Assembly (NCBI GenBank): GCA_033977485.1
Contig: CM066989.1
Coordinates: 35,590,595-35,654,594 of the forward strand
Length of the DNA stretch: 64,000 bases
Reading direction: 5' to 3'
Origin: Hydrangea macrophylla
Taxonomy: Eukaryota > Streptophyta > Magnoliopsida > Cornales > Hydrangeaceae
The translations under genes and the position numbers were made by a program. Shown here in pieces: positions 48,082-61,000 of this stretch. Position 1 is the first letter of the stretch; each line of letters begins with the position of its first letter. The notes under the pieces were generated by a model, which was not told the origin of the DNA, ran no database searches, and saw only the letters and a list, made by a program, of their open reading frames with translations.

Positions 48082-49925
48082 TTGCAAAGGTTGAGGAGAT
48101 TCTAGCGTTCCTACACAAGAGTTCGTATCTATAAGGTTTCTATCATATCTTATGCAAAGCAATTATAACTTATTACATCTCACATGATAGTATTCAACGT
48201 AATCATAGTAACTAGAGTACGATGATTAAAACAATTGAACAAATGGATCCAAAATGAAGTTGGATCCGAAAAGGCATATGAACTCTTATAAACAGAAGTA
48301 CAATAGTAGAAAGGGTGTGATTCATCCAAGAATAGAATGTAGATCTAACAATGATTGAATGACTGATTGCTATAGGGGTAATTATAGTATCGCAAGACTC
48401 ATAGGTGATGAAAGTACGTAATTGATAGCATAAGGCCTGCAACTTATGAAAGAAGAACTAAGTATTTCATGAGTGAAATGGTTCAAATGAAACCTTACTG
48501 ATAAAGAATAAGGTGGCAATTGAGAGAAAACAATAAGAGGTCAAAATGTATAGAGAGTACAATGTCTTTGGAGTTCATAGCAAGAACAAAGATAGAAATC
48601 TCCTTCAGAATTATTTCAAAGGTAACAAACTTGCAAGATTTAGCTCGAAGAATAGTAAGTCAAAAGATTGACTTTCCAGTACTAGCAATCAAATTTGTTT
48701 AGAATACTTTCAAGGATAATGAACTTGCAAGATTTAGTTCAAAGAATAATAAGTAAAAAAAAAAAATGACTTTACAATACTAGTAATCGAACTTGTTTCC
48801 AAAAGAATTTGTCAAGAATCAGGATGATCAAAGTTACGCACTTGAGAGTTTAATGACTGTGGAAGTTTCATTTTAAAGATAATAAACTTTCAAGATTTAG
48901 TCAAAGAATGATAAGTCGAAAAGAATGACTTTACGGTATCAGAAATCAAACTTATTCAGGATCATTTCAAGGATAGTGAATTTGCAAGAATTAGTTCGTA
49001 GAATATTAAGCCAAAAAGAATGACTTTACAGTATTAGAAATCAAGCGTATTCCCAAAGGGATTTATCAATAATCCGAATGATCAGAGTACATACTCGAGA
49101 AATGATGACGGAAGGAATTTCAAATTTTCAAAGAAATGAATTACTCATCAAGGAGGGTATCACAATAATTATTGACAAAAATTGGAGCCACTTTACAAAA
49201 ATATTAGTTACCTTCTTCAAAAGAAATGATCATTAGAAGAGAAGGTAAAGATTTACTCAAAGGGAGTCGAACGAGTAGAAAGGATATGATCACTTACTAT
49301 GGTACTTGTCTACCATATCTATGGTAAGGTTTGCCTGTAAATTCTTAGCTAGACCTTTCTTATTATCTATAACGGATCCTTGCTGGTTCGTTACTACTTC
49401 TAGGAGGTTTGTCTAAGGGTACTAGATAATCTACATATGGTTTGTCTATGAAATAAAATGTTCGTACTAACTTGATTGAATTAGCTATCTTACATTAGTA
49501 CTAATTCAAGAGTTCGAATCGAGGGTTCCAAGTCTCGGTGTATTCTAACACAGCTACTGATTCTAGGGTGCTACGACTTTGGCATATCTACCCGTTTGAA
49601 TCAGGCTTTGATGCATGGTTCTGGGGATATACTGTAAAGGTTACTACTTCTCTATTTATAGTTGCTATGGAATTCGCCTTTCCAGCTTTCTAAGTTTCCA
49701 CGAAACTATTCTAATTGGTCACCCTTATTGGTTCTATGTTATTTCTATTCTCAAGTAGGGTCGCCTAGGTGTACGTAGTAACTAATCGCACTTCTCGTCT
49801 ATTTGACAGGTTGTCCATGTTCATCTTGCTCAACTGAAGCTATCTTAGTATCGGTACTAGTCAGGGATATTCTAACGTTCATAACTTAATGTGTAGGACA
49901 ATCAGCGAGCACATCTAAACCTAGT

Positions 49926-49937
49926 GCTCTGATACCA
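49926..49937 (-). other. Primer-binding site (initiator Met-tRNA), inner copy
   Basis: The minus strand reads TGGTATCAGAGC, 7 nt past the LTR end at 49945. It matches the canonical plant Met-tRNA primer site. Confidence 0.9.
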
Positions 49938-49944
49938 AAAATCC

Positions 49945-52900
49945 TGTCACGCCCCGGAGTAGCCAAAAATAGGGAAAATTTAAAATTTCCTTTCTGGACC
50001 CATAGGGAATGACGAGTTACATTAACTGATTGTCTTTTCTACGTCTACACATGGTTAACAGAGTAAGCGGAAGCATAAAAACATCTATTGGTGTTCTTCA
50101 ATAGAACTCAAATGTCTGAGATCTAATTATTACATCATGAGTCTAAATAAAAGATCTATAAAGGCAGTCTAGGGCTATCTATTCTGATCACAATACATAT
50201 CTAAAGCATTACCTTTGATAGAAGACAATAAAGCAAATTAAGTAATTCTAAATAAGACTATATCGGAGTCCTTCGCTTCAACTGGTACATTTGCCGCGTC
50301 CCTTTGGGTAGACCTCATCTTGATAGTCGTCACCTGTGAAATCTAGACGTGATATGTCCAGGGCACGAAGGAGAGCCGTTAGCTTTTGAAGCTAAGTGAG
50401 TTGGCCTAACCGATCACTCCTAATACAAATAATAATGTACCAGTACAACAAATATCTCGAACTTGAATATTTGATAAGCATTATCTCAATACGTATGATT
50501 TATGACATGATAATATGAATGAGATAAGACACGATGCACCATCGATATGTTCGACTTTACTCGACCACAGACACCACAGCTGACTCATGTGACTTGTTAC
50601 ATTACCAGTGTAACGCCGTTAGCTCAGAGTAGAATGATTACGTTGCTATCGTCGCCTAGCAGGGCCCTATAGCAGTTTTTGGTTTTAAAAAGAAAGAGTG
50701 TAATCATTGTACTCTTAGGTCCTCGTGACCTTGCCGGGAGAATAGAATAGTTACAGCGCTATCGTCGCCTAACAGGGCCCTATAGCATTTGAAAGGTAAC
50801 TATTGTATTCTGATGGATACATTGCTATCGTCGCCTAACAGGGCCCTATAGCGTATCAATCATCAATCCATGCATAACTTCAATAATTTCAATGGAAACT
50901 CTGGCTATCGTCGCCTAGCAGGGCCCTATAGCAGTTTCATTGTTGTTCCCATTTACTTGACTGTACCATTCGGACCACTGCGGTCCACTCAATGTGTGTA
51001 ATGATATGACTGGGTTAGTCCCCGTGACTAACCATGCAGACGTCAATATTGACATTAAGACTCGACTATGTTCATATGAATGTCCGTATGATTATATAAA
51101 CGTGAAATCATGATAAGCAAGAATATCAACGAATATTAACTAAGCAGGAAGTATAGTTAACTAACATGCGTTCATTATATAAGAAATAATCTCAACATTT
51201 ACAATACTAATATTTAGCAGTATTGTCCACACAGGACGTACTGGACATACACATACGATCAAAGAATAATTCTATAATATACCAAGTGAGTTAGGACGAC
51301 TCACCTCGATACGGGTGCGTAAAAGCAAGCGTAACTGCGGTTCCTACAAAGTATATAAATTCATAGAATACTGATTAATAAGTGTACTAGAATTAAGGGC
51401 ATAAAGGTAATTGTGCCGCATGAGTTCCTAAACCTCAACATGATGATCTAGACATCATTCTGAGTCTAACGCCATTGACTAGACTCAAATCGGAGTTCGT
51501 CGCATAAAAGGCTGGGTTTTCTATACCAGTTTGGGCCCTAAAGAAAAGCTGTATTTTTGACCGTGTCGAAAGGTCACCAAACATTAAGGGAATATTCTAG
51601 ACATTATTCTCAGACAGTGGGAGCTGACCGCGTATTTTTCTGAGCTACGGTTTATTTATTACGAATTTCTGAAGTTTAAAACGCCTAATAATAGACTGCG
51701 GGGTCCTATAATTATAAAATATGATTTGGGGAAATATTTGACTCTTATAAATACTTTTATTAAATACTAGGCTTTAAAATAATCTAGTGGTATTTTTCTC
51801 ATAATTTTCGGGACTCGTTTGGTATTTAAAGGAATTAAAATATTACATAAATGGTTCCCCAATAATTACTAAAAATATCCAAAATGTAGTTTATAATTTA
51901 GTAAATTATAAAACACGACTTAAATACTTTTAAAACAATACGTATCATTTTCCATAATTTAACATGGCCATTAGATATTAACTATCCATTTAAATCTAAG
52001 TGGGTACTAGTGTTTATTGTTTATTCAAGCCCAAATAAATAATAACTATAATATATAAATATTAAAGTTCGGGTTTTACAATTAAATACTTTATAAGACA
52101 AGGGAAATAGGTCTTGAAATCAACCACTTAATTCTCTAGATTTTGAAAATATTCATTAGGTATTTATTACCTAATAATTATAATTTAAAACTAACTTTCA
52201 TTATTTATTTCTAATTTAAAATAAATATTTAAAATATTGAATATTACTAAAATAATTTCAGAATATATAAAATATTATCTACTAATAATATTTAAAATTA
52301 TAACATGTTAATTATGTATTATAACTAGATTTCAATCTAAATAAAATATAAACAAACTAACATGTACCATACATCTATATTACTAAAAATGTACTCTAGA
52401 ATTTCCAAAATGCCCAGCACTTCTTCTTCGTGCTTAACTCTGGGCGTGTATATATATATATATATATATTACACGTATATATAAACATATTTACATAAAT
52501 ATTAAATAGATCATAACTCTCTCATTATTCAACGAAAGTAGGCAAGTTTTATATGAAAATTAATCGTCTCGACGAGCCGAATCCAACTACACAAGTTTGA
52601 GGTCTCAAATCTAAGTGATATGCACGAATTTTGGTATAAAGCCGGAAGTGGGTCTACGACAAAAATCCCAAATTCGAGCTGATGACCATGAGTCTTTCAA
52701 GGCTGCTCTTAGGGGAGTACAAGGGACCTAATACGGATCTTTTCACATATTTTTCATGGGTTTTGGTGATAGTCCCAGAATCAAGCTCCGTACGAGCTTT
52801 CATGGTGGTCGGCTATGGCTGAGAGCTCGGGGCTTTGTGTAGGCGTGGTCTGTGTGTGTGAGTCACAGAAAATAAACAGAGGGGTGTAGGGATTACCTTC

Positions 52901-54110
52901 CCGGGTCTTGGGTCTCTCTTCTTCGATCTCGGCTCCTCTCAGTTCCCCTTGCTAGCTTCCTTTCTCTCATCCTCTTGTGGTCTCTCCCCCTCTCCTACTG
53001 TCTATATATATATATACTATACATACACCCACATGTACACACATAATATTATAATATGGTATACACACAATACACATACATATAAAATATAATAACAGTG
53101 TGTATATGTAAGTTTGGTTGGTTCACTCCCTTCCTCTCAAACTCTCAGTGTTCATATATAACACAACCCACATACATGATCACACATATACACATGCAGA
53201 TTTGGGTATCTGTTGGACAGAGAAATTGAGGTCACAAAGGGGAAATGATTAGAGAGGTGTCTAGGGAGAGGGGAAAGTGGAGCCGGTGATTGGGAAGTGT
53301 GAGTGGCAGTGGGCATAAGGTGGGAAGGTGGCGTGTGGCACTGGTCATGTATGTGGTGTACGATATATACATATGTAACGTGTGTGTGTGTTGTATCCTC
53401 AATGTGTGTGTAAACTGGGTATATAAAATGGGAAAAAGGGTATTGACAAGTGTCCTAAAGTGGTGCCAAGTGTTGTGCATGGTGTGTGCATGTGTGACAC
53501 ACGGTGGGGCAATGCATGACTGCCACGTGGCAGTGGCGGGGCCACGTGTCGATTTGCGTGCAATGTTGCAAAGTGGGTGCGAGACTGAAAGTGCGTACAT
53601 ATGCAGGGTTGTGTACGGGTCTAAGTGATATGTTAGTCCAAGTCGTATTTTACGGTCCATGGTCTAAACTAGAAACGTCAATATTATAATAATTACGACT
53701 ATAGTCTTGGGTCTATTGGGGTCAATTATATAATATAACCTAAGGTTATAATTTAAGCGATAAACAATTATTATACCATAACTTATATTTTACAGCAACT
53801 AAGCGATGTCAGGTCCGTATCAACTAACCTTTAATTATGAATCAAGGGACAGCGAGTATACGAAATATTCTATAGTTATAAACTTAGAGGCTACGAATAT
53901 TAAAATAATCTATATTTATTATTAACCAGCGACTACAAGATATATTATAACATGTAGCTATAAATCTAGCGATATGAAATATATCATAATCTCTAGTTAT
54001 GATATAACGATAACCCATATTAAGATATTAATATACAGGGTATCGGAATAAATACCGAACTAGACTTAGGAAATCTATTTCCATATTTCCTAATTTTCAA
54101 GGGTATTACA
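49945..54110 (-). repeat. Full LTR, 4166 bp, middle copy
   Basis: The termini (plus-strand view) are TGTCACGCCCCGG and GGGTATTACA. It differs from the outer LTR by roughly a dozen substitutions and a change in (TA)n length near 52450. There is no coding content; ORFs inside (for example 53232-53660) are duplicated in the other LTR only because the LTR is. Confidence 0.92.
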
Positions 54111-54126
54111 TCATCCACCTCCTATT
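54111..54126 (-). other. Polypurine tract next to the 3' LTR
   Basis: The minus strand reads AATAGGAGGTGGATGA immediately before the LTR start TGTAATACCC, with TTTCGGGGACGAAATC about 10 bases earlier. This is the usual plant Gypsy 3' context. Confidence 0.75.
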
Positions 54127-54599
54127 AAAGATTTCGTCCCCGAAATCTGAAGCAGGTAGTTCTTAAGCGTACAAGGTTCTAATCTCGTATAACGGATTAT
54201 AAGATAACCTATTGGTCAACTGCACTAGGTTTGTCCTAATCATGGTAGGGTGTCGTCGTTTACTCTTATCTTCGAAGACACTTCGTCCTTATTGTGGTAT
54301 CCCCACTGGATCTTTATTAGAGTGATCTCTCTTCATCTTTCAATCTTCTTGACTCCATGTTGAGAATTCTTATTGGCCTCTCGTTTCATGTGATGGTCTT
54401 GTTGACTCTTTTCTTGTCGCTGTTTGTTGAGTTTGCGTCATTCCTGTTAACGAAGTTCTAGCTGTATCCTGTGTTATCATCATCCATGACCCGTAGGGGT
54501 CGTGAACGTATCCCTCAACCTGTTGGTACGAAGAACATCGTGGATAGCGTATCCGCTCAAAAAGTAATGATTTTCTGGCATCGTTGGTAGTAACGCAAG

Positions 54600-54980
54600 T
54601 TGGTAGGCGATTCTATCGTAAACAATCCGATGTATCGCGGTGGTAGCTTCCTTTCTTTAGGTTCAACAGCACGTTGCCTCGAGCGATCGATATTTTTAAT
54701 GGTATTTTAGCTCCGACTTCAAATTGTAGATCCGTCCTTCATTGGTCTGCGTAGTTTCTTTTGTCAACTCTGGGGTTGCTTGTATCCTCCTTTCATTGTT
54801 GATCTCTCTGACGTGATGACGATTGACATGGCCTTCTGTATAGGGCCTTAAATGACGTCATGACTATACTTGACTTCATCGTAGTTAGCGAATCTTGATC
54901 AGCAACAAGTGGATTCTCTCGTGTCTTCGTTCCTGATGTGCCACGAGCTTTCATAGTTGATGGTGTAAACTCTCCCACGT
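54600..54980 (-). pseudogene. Integrase C-terminal remnant
   Basis: On the minus strand, SIVMTSFKALYRR (about 54870-54825), then DLQFEVG (about 54755) and PPRYIGLF (about 54640) match, in order, conserved blocks of chromovirus integrase up to the GPY/F region. Stops and frameshifts separate them. Everything between gag and this point is deleted. Confidence 0.7.
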
Positions 54981-55390
54981 GTTTTTGATGTTGTTAAAGA
55001 TGTGTTGATGACGTGAGCTTGTAAGACGTCTTCTAACATTAGGTTAGAGCGTCTGATTTGATCGTCGATCTAAAGGTGAAAATGTGACGCTCGTTGTGTT
55101 CTATTTATCAATGGGTCGTCCCTCTACTATAATATATATATATCGTGACAGTAATTATTGCGATAATACTAATACACAAAGGTAGTTTCATTAATAAGTC
55201 AAAATATCACATAGTCGATTGCATAGATTGTATCAACTTTCACTAACATACATAAAACACAAATGAAATGGGACCCCTAGTCCGATCAAACATATAAGAT
55301 AAAGTAGATCCTAAGATATCTAGCACAAAAAGTCTTCTAAGTCCGAGTCGTAAGGGAAAGCCTCCTCCGAATCTGTGGTCCGTCATCTTT

Positions 55391-56218
55391 TTATATGCCG
55401 AACTGGTTGTCTGGCCCAGTCTCGTCCTCTTGACATTTGTGATGGTTATTCTTCCCTTCTTCTTCCAAGTTCATCAACGGGACTTCATTGATGTTCTTCA
55501 ATGTCTTGCAATCCTTGCGGATGTGGTCCGTCTTGCTGCAGTAGTTGCACTGCGATCCTTGTCCTTCAATTTGTCTAGGTGCTGGGCATTCGTTGAAGTG
55601 ATGTCCGCGATTTCTACAGTTGAAACAACGTTGGCGTGTTTTGCGTCGGACCGATGCTTCTATTGTGTCGGACTTCCTCTTGTTCTTTGTATGTTCTTTC
55701 GGTTTTCGTTGAGCTTCTTTGCCAAATCCAGCTATATTGGGGATGGTGGTATTGAGCTGGGCTTGTCTGGGCTGTCCTTTAGCAGGTGCTCCGTAGTGTC
55801 CGTCTCGTGGTGCTTTGCAGTCCTTGCTCAAATGTCCACTCTGGCTACAGTTATAACAGATAACGTTTGGTTGGTTACAGGTCTTGGGAGCTTGACAATT
55901 CTGGGCCAGATGTCCTTGGTTTCCACAATTGAAACACGCACTGTGATTGTTGTTCGTTATTCCGAGTTGTCCTTGCAGTAGGGTTGACCTTGGTAGCGCA
56001 GCTGGTTGTGGCTTGAGTGATCTCAGAAGCGATTCTGAATGGGCGATATGGAGTTGTTTGAATAACATGTCTCCGTAGTCCCCCGCGCTGGCACTGTCAC
56101 CGGTCTTCCATAAGCTTTGTATTAGTCTTCCAAGTACACCAGTGGGATCGATCTCCTTAGGTATCATGTTGCTGAGTCTTTCTGACTGGTTCTCTGTTGC
56201 TTGAGACGATTGCGCCAT
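55391..56218 (-). CDS. Gag-like protein with four CCHC zinc knuckles
   Basis: An intact 275-codon frame from [11 protein letters not shown] at 56218; upstream in-frame sequence extends to 56299 but lacks a better context. It has four C-X2-C-X4-H-X4-C knuckles: [42 protein letters not shown] and [14 protein letters not shown]. Between knuckles 2 and 3 is a basic Lys/Arg-rich linker. The N-terminal part is short, and no typical capsid-domain core was recognised. Such proteins bind nucleic acid; plant Gypsy gags usually have one or two knuckles. It is the only open coding frame of the element. It may package this element's RNA with help from an autonomous relative; that is inference. Confidence 0.75.
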   Translation of the reverse strand: MAQSSQATENQSERLSNMIPKEIDPTGVLGRLIQSLWKTGDSASAGDYGDMLFKQLHIAHSESLLRSLKPQPAALPRSTLLQGQLGITNNNHSACFNCGNQGHLAQNCQAPKTCNQPNVICYNCSQSGHLSKDCKAPRDGHYGAPAKGQPRQAQLNTTIPNIAGFGKEAQRKPKEHTKNKRKSDTIEASVRRKTRQRCFNCRNRGHHFNECPAPRQIEGQGSQCNYCSKTDHIRKDCKTLKNINEVPLMNLEEEGKNNHHKCQEDETGPDNQFGI

Positions 56219-56299
56219 TTGCAAAGGTTGAGGAGATTCTAGCGTTCCTACACAAGAGTTCGTATCTATAAGGTTTCTATCATATCTTATGCAAAGCAA

Positions 56300-58060
56300 T
56301 TATAACTTATTACATCTCACATGATAGTATTCAACGTAATCATAGTAACTAGAGTACGATGATTAAAACAATTGAACAAATGGATCCAAAATGAAGTTGG
56401 ATCCGAAAAGGCATATGAACTCTTATAAACAGAAGTACAATAGTAGAAAGGGTGTGATTCATCCAAGAATAGAATGTAGATCTAACAATGATTGAATGAC
56501 TGATTGCTATAGGGGTAATTATAGTATCGCAAGACTCATAGGTGATGAAAGTACGTAATTGATAGCATAAGGCCTGCAACTTATGAAAGAAGAACTAAGT
56601 ATTTCATGAGTGAAATGGTTCAAATGAAACCTTACTGATAAAGAATAAGGTGGCAATTGAGAGAAAACAATAAGAGGTCAAAATGTATAGAGAGTACAAT
56701 GTCTTTGGAGTTCATAGCAAGAACAAAGATAGAAATCTCCTTCAGAATTATTTCAAAGGTAACAAACTTGCAAGATTTAGCTCGAAGAATAGTAAGTCAA
56801 AAGATTGACTTTCCAGTACTAGCAATCAAATTTATTTAGAATACTTTCAAGGATAATGAACTTGCAAGATTTAGTTCAAAGAATAATAAGTAAAAAAAAA
56901 ATGACTTTACAATACTAGTAATCGAACTTGTTTCCAAAAGAATTTGTCAAGAATCAGGATGATCAAAGTTACGCACTTGAGAGTTTAATGACTGTGGAAG
57001 TTTCATTTTAAAGATAATAAACTTTCAAGATTTAGTCAAAGAATGATAAGTCGAAAAGAATGACTTTACGGTATCAGAAATCAAACTTATTCAGGATCAT
57101 TTCAAGGATAGTGAATTTGCAAGAATTAGTTCGTAGAATATTAAGCCAAAAAGAATGACTTTACAGTATTAGAAATCAAGCGTATTCCCAAAGGGATTTA
57201 TCAATAATCCGAATGATCAGAGTACATACTCGAGAAATGATGACGGAAGGAATTTCAAATTTTCAAAGAAATGAATTACTCATCAAGGAGGGTATCACAA
57301 TAATTATTGACAAAAATTGGAGCCACTTTACAAAAATATTAGTTACCTTCTTCAAAAGAAATGATCATTAGAAGAGAAGGTAAAGATTTACTCAAAGGGA
57401 GTCGAACGAGTAGAAAGGATATGATCACTTACTATGGTACTTGTCTACCATATCTATGGTAAGGTTTGCCTGTAAATTCTTAGCTAGACCTTTCTTATTA
57501 TCTATAACGGATCCTTGCTGGTTCGTTACTACTTCTAGGAGGTTTGTCTAAGGGTACTAGATAATCTACATATGGTTTGTCTATGAAATAAAATGTTCGT
57601 ACTAACTTGATTGAATTAGCTATCTTACATTAGTACTAATTCAAGAGTTCGAATCGAGGGTTCCAAGTCTCGGTGTATTCTAACACAGCTACTGATTCTA
57701 GGGTGCTACGACTTTGGCATATCTACCCGTTTGAATCAGGCTTTGATGCATGGTTCTGGGGATATACTGTAAAGGTTACTACTTCTCTATTTATAGTTGC
57801 TATGGAATTCGCCTTTCCAGCTTTCTAAGTTTCCACGAAACTATTCTAATTGGTCACCCTTATTGGTTCTATGTTATTTCTATTCTCAAGTAGGGTCGCC
57901 TAGGTGTACGTAGTAACTAATCGCACTTCTCGTCTATTTGACAGGTTGTCCATGTTCATCTTGCTCAACTGAAGCTATCTTAGTATCGGTACTAGTCAGG
58001 GATATTCTAACGTTCATAACTTAATGTGTAGGACAATCAGCGAGCACATCTAAACCTAGT
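56300..58060 (-). other. Untranslated leader of the tandem Gypsy element
   Basis: About 1.8 kb between the primer site and gag; the counterpart is 48163-49925. A repeated phrase like GATTTAGTTCAAAGAATAATAAGT plus AATGACTTTAC occurs several times at about 56760-57180. No coding sequence was recognised. Confidence 0.6.
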
Positions 58061-58072
58061 GCTCTGATACCA
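58061..58072 (-). other. Primer-binding site (initiator Met-tRNA), outer copy
   Basis: TGGTATCAGAGC on the minus strand, 7 nt from the 5' LTR end at 58080. Confidence 0.9.
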
Positions 58073-58079
58073 AAAATCC

Positions 58080-61000
58080 TGTCACGCCCCGGAGTAGCCA
58101 AAAATAGGGAAAATTTAAAATTTCCTTTCTGGACCCATAGGGAATGACGAGTTACATTAACTGATTGTCTTTTCTACGTCTACACATGGTTAACAGAGTA
58201 AGCGGAAGCATAAAAACATCTATTGGTGTTCTTCAATAGAACTCAAATGTCTGAGATCTAATTATTACATCATGAGTCTAAATAAAAGATCTATAAAGGC
58301 AGTCTAGGGCTATCTATTCTGATCACAATACATATCTAAAGCATTACCTTTGATAGAAGACAATAAAGCAAATTAAGTAATTCTAAATAAGACTGTATCG
58401 GAGTCCTTCGCTTCAACTGGTACATTTGCCGCGTCCTTTGGGTAGACCTCATCTTGATAGTCGTCACCTGTGAAATCTAGACGTGATATGTCCAGGGCAC
58501 GAAGGAGAGCCGTTAGCTTTTGAAGCTAAGTGAGTTGGCCTAACCGATCACTCCTAATACAAATAATAATGTACCAGTACAACAAATATCTCGAACTTGA
58601 ATATTTGATAAGCATTATCTCAATACGTATGATTTATGACATGATAATATGAATGAGATAAGACACGATGCACCATCGATATGTTCGACTTTACTCGACC
58701 ACAGACACCACAGCTGACTCATGTGACTTGTTACATTACCAGTGTAACGCCGTTAGCTCAGAGTAGAATGATTACGTTGCTATCGTCGCCTAGCAGGGCC
58801 CTATAGCAGTTTTTGGTTTTAAAAAGAAAGAGTGTAATCATTGTACTCTTAGGTCCTCGTGACCTTGCCGGGAGAATAGAATAGTTACAGCGCTATCGTC
58901 GCCTAACAGGGCCCTATAGCATTTGAAAGGTAACTATTGTATTCTGATGGATACATTGCTATCGTCGCCTAACAGGGCCCTATAGCGTATCAATCATCAA
59001 TCCATGCATAACTTCAATAATTTCAATGGAAACTCTGGCTATCGTCGCCTAGCAGGGCCCTATAGCAGTTTCATTGTTGTTCCCATTTACTTGACTGTAC
59101 CATTCGGACCACTGCGGTCCACTCAATGTATGTAATGATATGACTGGGTTAGTCCCCGTGACTAACCATGCAGACGTCAATATTGACATCAAGACTCGAC
59201 TATGTTCATATGAATGTCCGTATGATTATATAAACGTGAAATCATGATAAGCAAGAATATCAACGAATATTAACTAAGCAGGAAGTATAGTTAACTAACA
59301 TGCGTTCATTATATAAGAAATAATCTCAACATTTACAATACTAATATTTAGCAGTATTGTCCACACAGGACGTACTGGACATACACATACGATCAAAGAA
59401 TAATTCTATAATATACCAAGTGAGTTAGGACGACTCACCTCGATACGGGTGCGTAAAAGCAAGCGTAACTGCGGTTCCTACAAAGTATATAAATTCATAG
59501 AATACTGATTAATAAGTGTACTAGAATTAAGGGCATAAAGGTAATTGTGCCGCATGAGTTCCTAAACCTCAACATGATGATCTAGACATCATTCTGAGTC
59601 TAACGCCATTGACTAGACTCAAATCGGAGTTCGTCGCATAAAAGGCTGGGTTTTCTATACCAGTTTGGGCCCTAAAGAAAAGCTGTATTTTTGACCGTGT
59701 CGAAAGGTCACCAAACATTAAGGGAATATTCTAGACATTATTCTTAGACAGTGGGAGCTGACCGCGTATTTTTCTGAGCTACGGTTTATTTATTACGAAT
59801 TTCTGAAGTTTAAAACGCCTAATAATAGACTGCGGGGTCCTATAATTATAAAATATGATTTGGGGAAATATTTGACTCTTATAAATACTTTTATTAAATA
59901 CTAGGCTTTAAAATAATCTAGTGGTATTTTTCTCATAATTTTCGGGACTCGTTTGGTATTTAAAGGAATTAAAATATTACATAAATGGTTCCCCAATAAT
60001 TACTAAAAATATCCAAAATGTAGTTTATAATTTAGTAAATTATAAAACACGACTTAAATACTTTTAAAACAATACGTATCATTTTCCATAATTTAACATG
60101 GCCATTAGATATTAACTATCCATTTAAATCTAAGTGGGTACTAGTGTTTATTGTTTATTCAAGCCCAAATAAATAATAACTATAATATATAAATATTAAA
60201 GTTCGGGTTTTACAATTAAATACTTTATAAGACAAGGGAAATAGGTCTTGAAATCAACCACTTAATTCTCTAGATTTTGAAAATATTCATTAGGTATTTA
60301 TTACCTAATAATTATAATTTGAAACTAACTTTCATTATTTATTTCTAATTTAAAATAAATATTTAAAATATTGAATATTACTAAAATAATTTCAGAATAT
60401 ATAAAATATTATCTACTAATAATATTTAAAATTATAACATGTTAATTATGTATTATAACTAGATTTCAATCTAAATAAAATATAAACAAACTAACATGTA
60501 CCATACATCTATATTACTAAAAATGTACTCTAGAATTTCCAAAATGCCCAGCACTTCTTCTTCGTGCTTAACTCTGGGCGTGTATATATATATATATATA
60601 TATATATTACACGTATATATAAACATATTTACATAAATATTAAATAGATCATAACTCTCTCATTATTCAACGAAAGTAGGCAAGTTTTATATGAAAATTA
60701 ATCGTCTCGACGAGCCGAATCCAACTACACAAGTTTGAGGTCTCAAATCTAAGTGATATGCACGAATTTTGGTATAAAGCCGGAAGTGGGTCTACGACAA
60801 AAATCCCAAATTCGAGCTGATGACCATGAGTCTTTCAAGGCTGCTCTTAGGGGAGTACAAGGGACCTAATACAGATCTTTTCACATATTTTTCATGGGTT
60901 TTGGTGATAGTCCCAGAATCAAGCTCCGTACGAGCTTTCATGGTGGTCGGCTATGGCTGAGAGCTCGGGGCTTTGTGTAGGCGTGGTCTGTGTGTGTGAG

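Noticed and set aside
53232..53660. 142-codon ORF in both full LTRs
   Set aside because: Low-complexity Thr/His-rich translation of GT-rich LTR DNA; duplicated only because the LTR is.
58061..58072. Met-tRNA-like sequence as a tRNA gene
   Set aside because: Only the 12-base primer-binding complement is present, adjacent to an LTR end; no cloverleaf.
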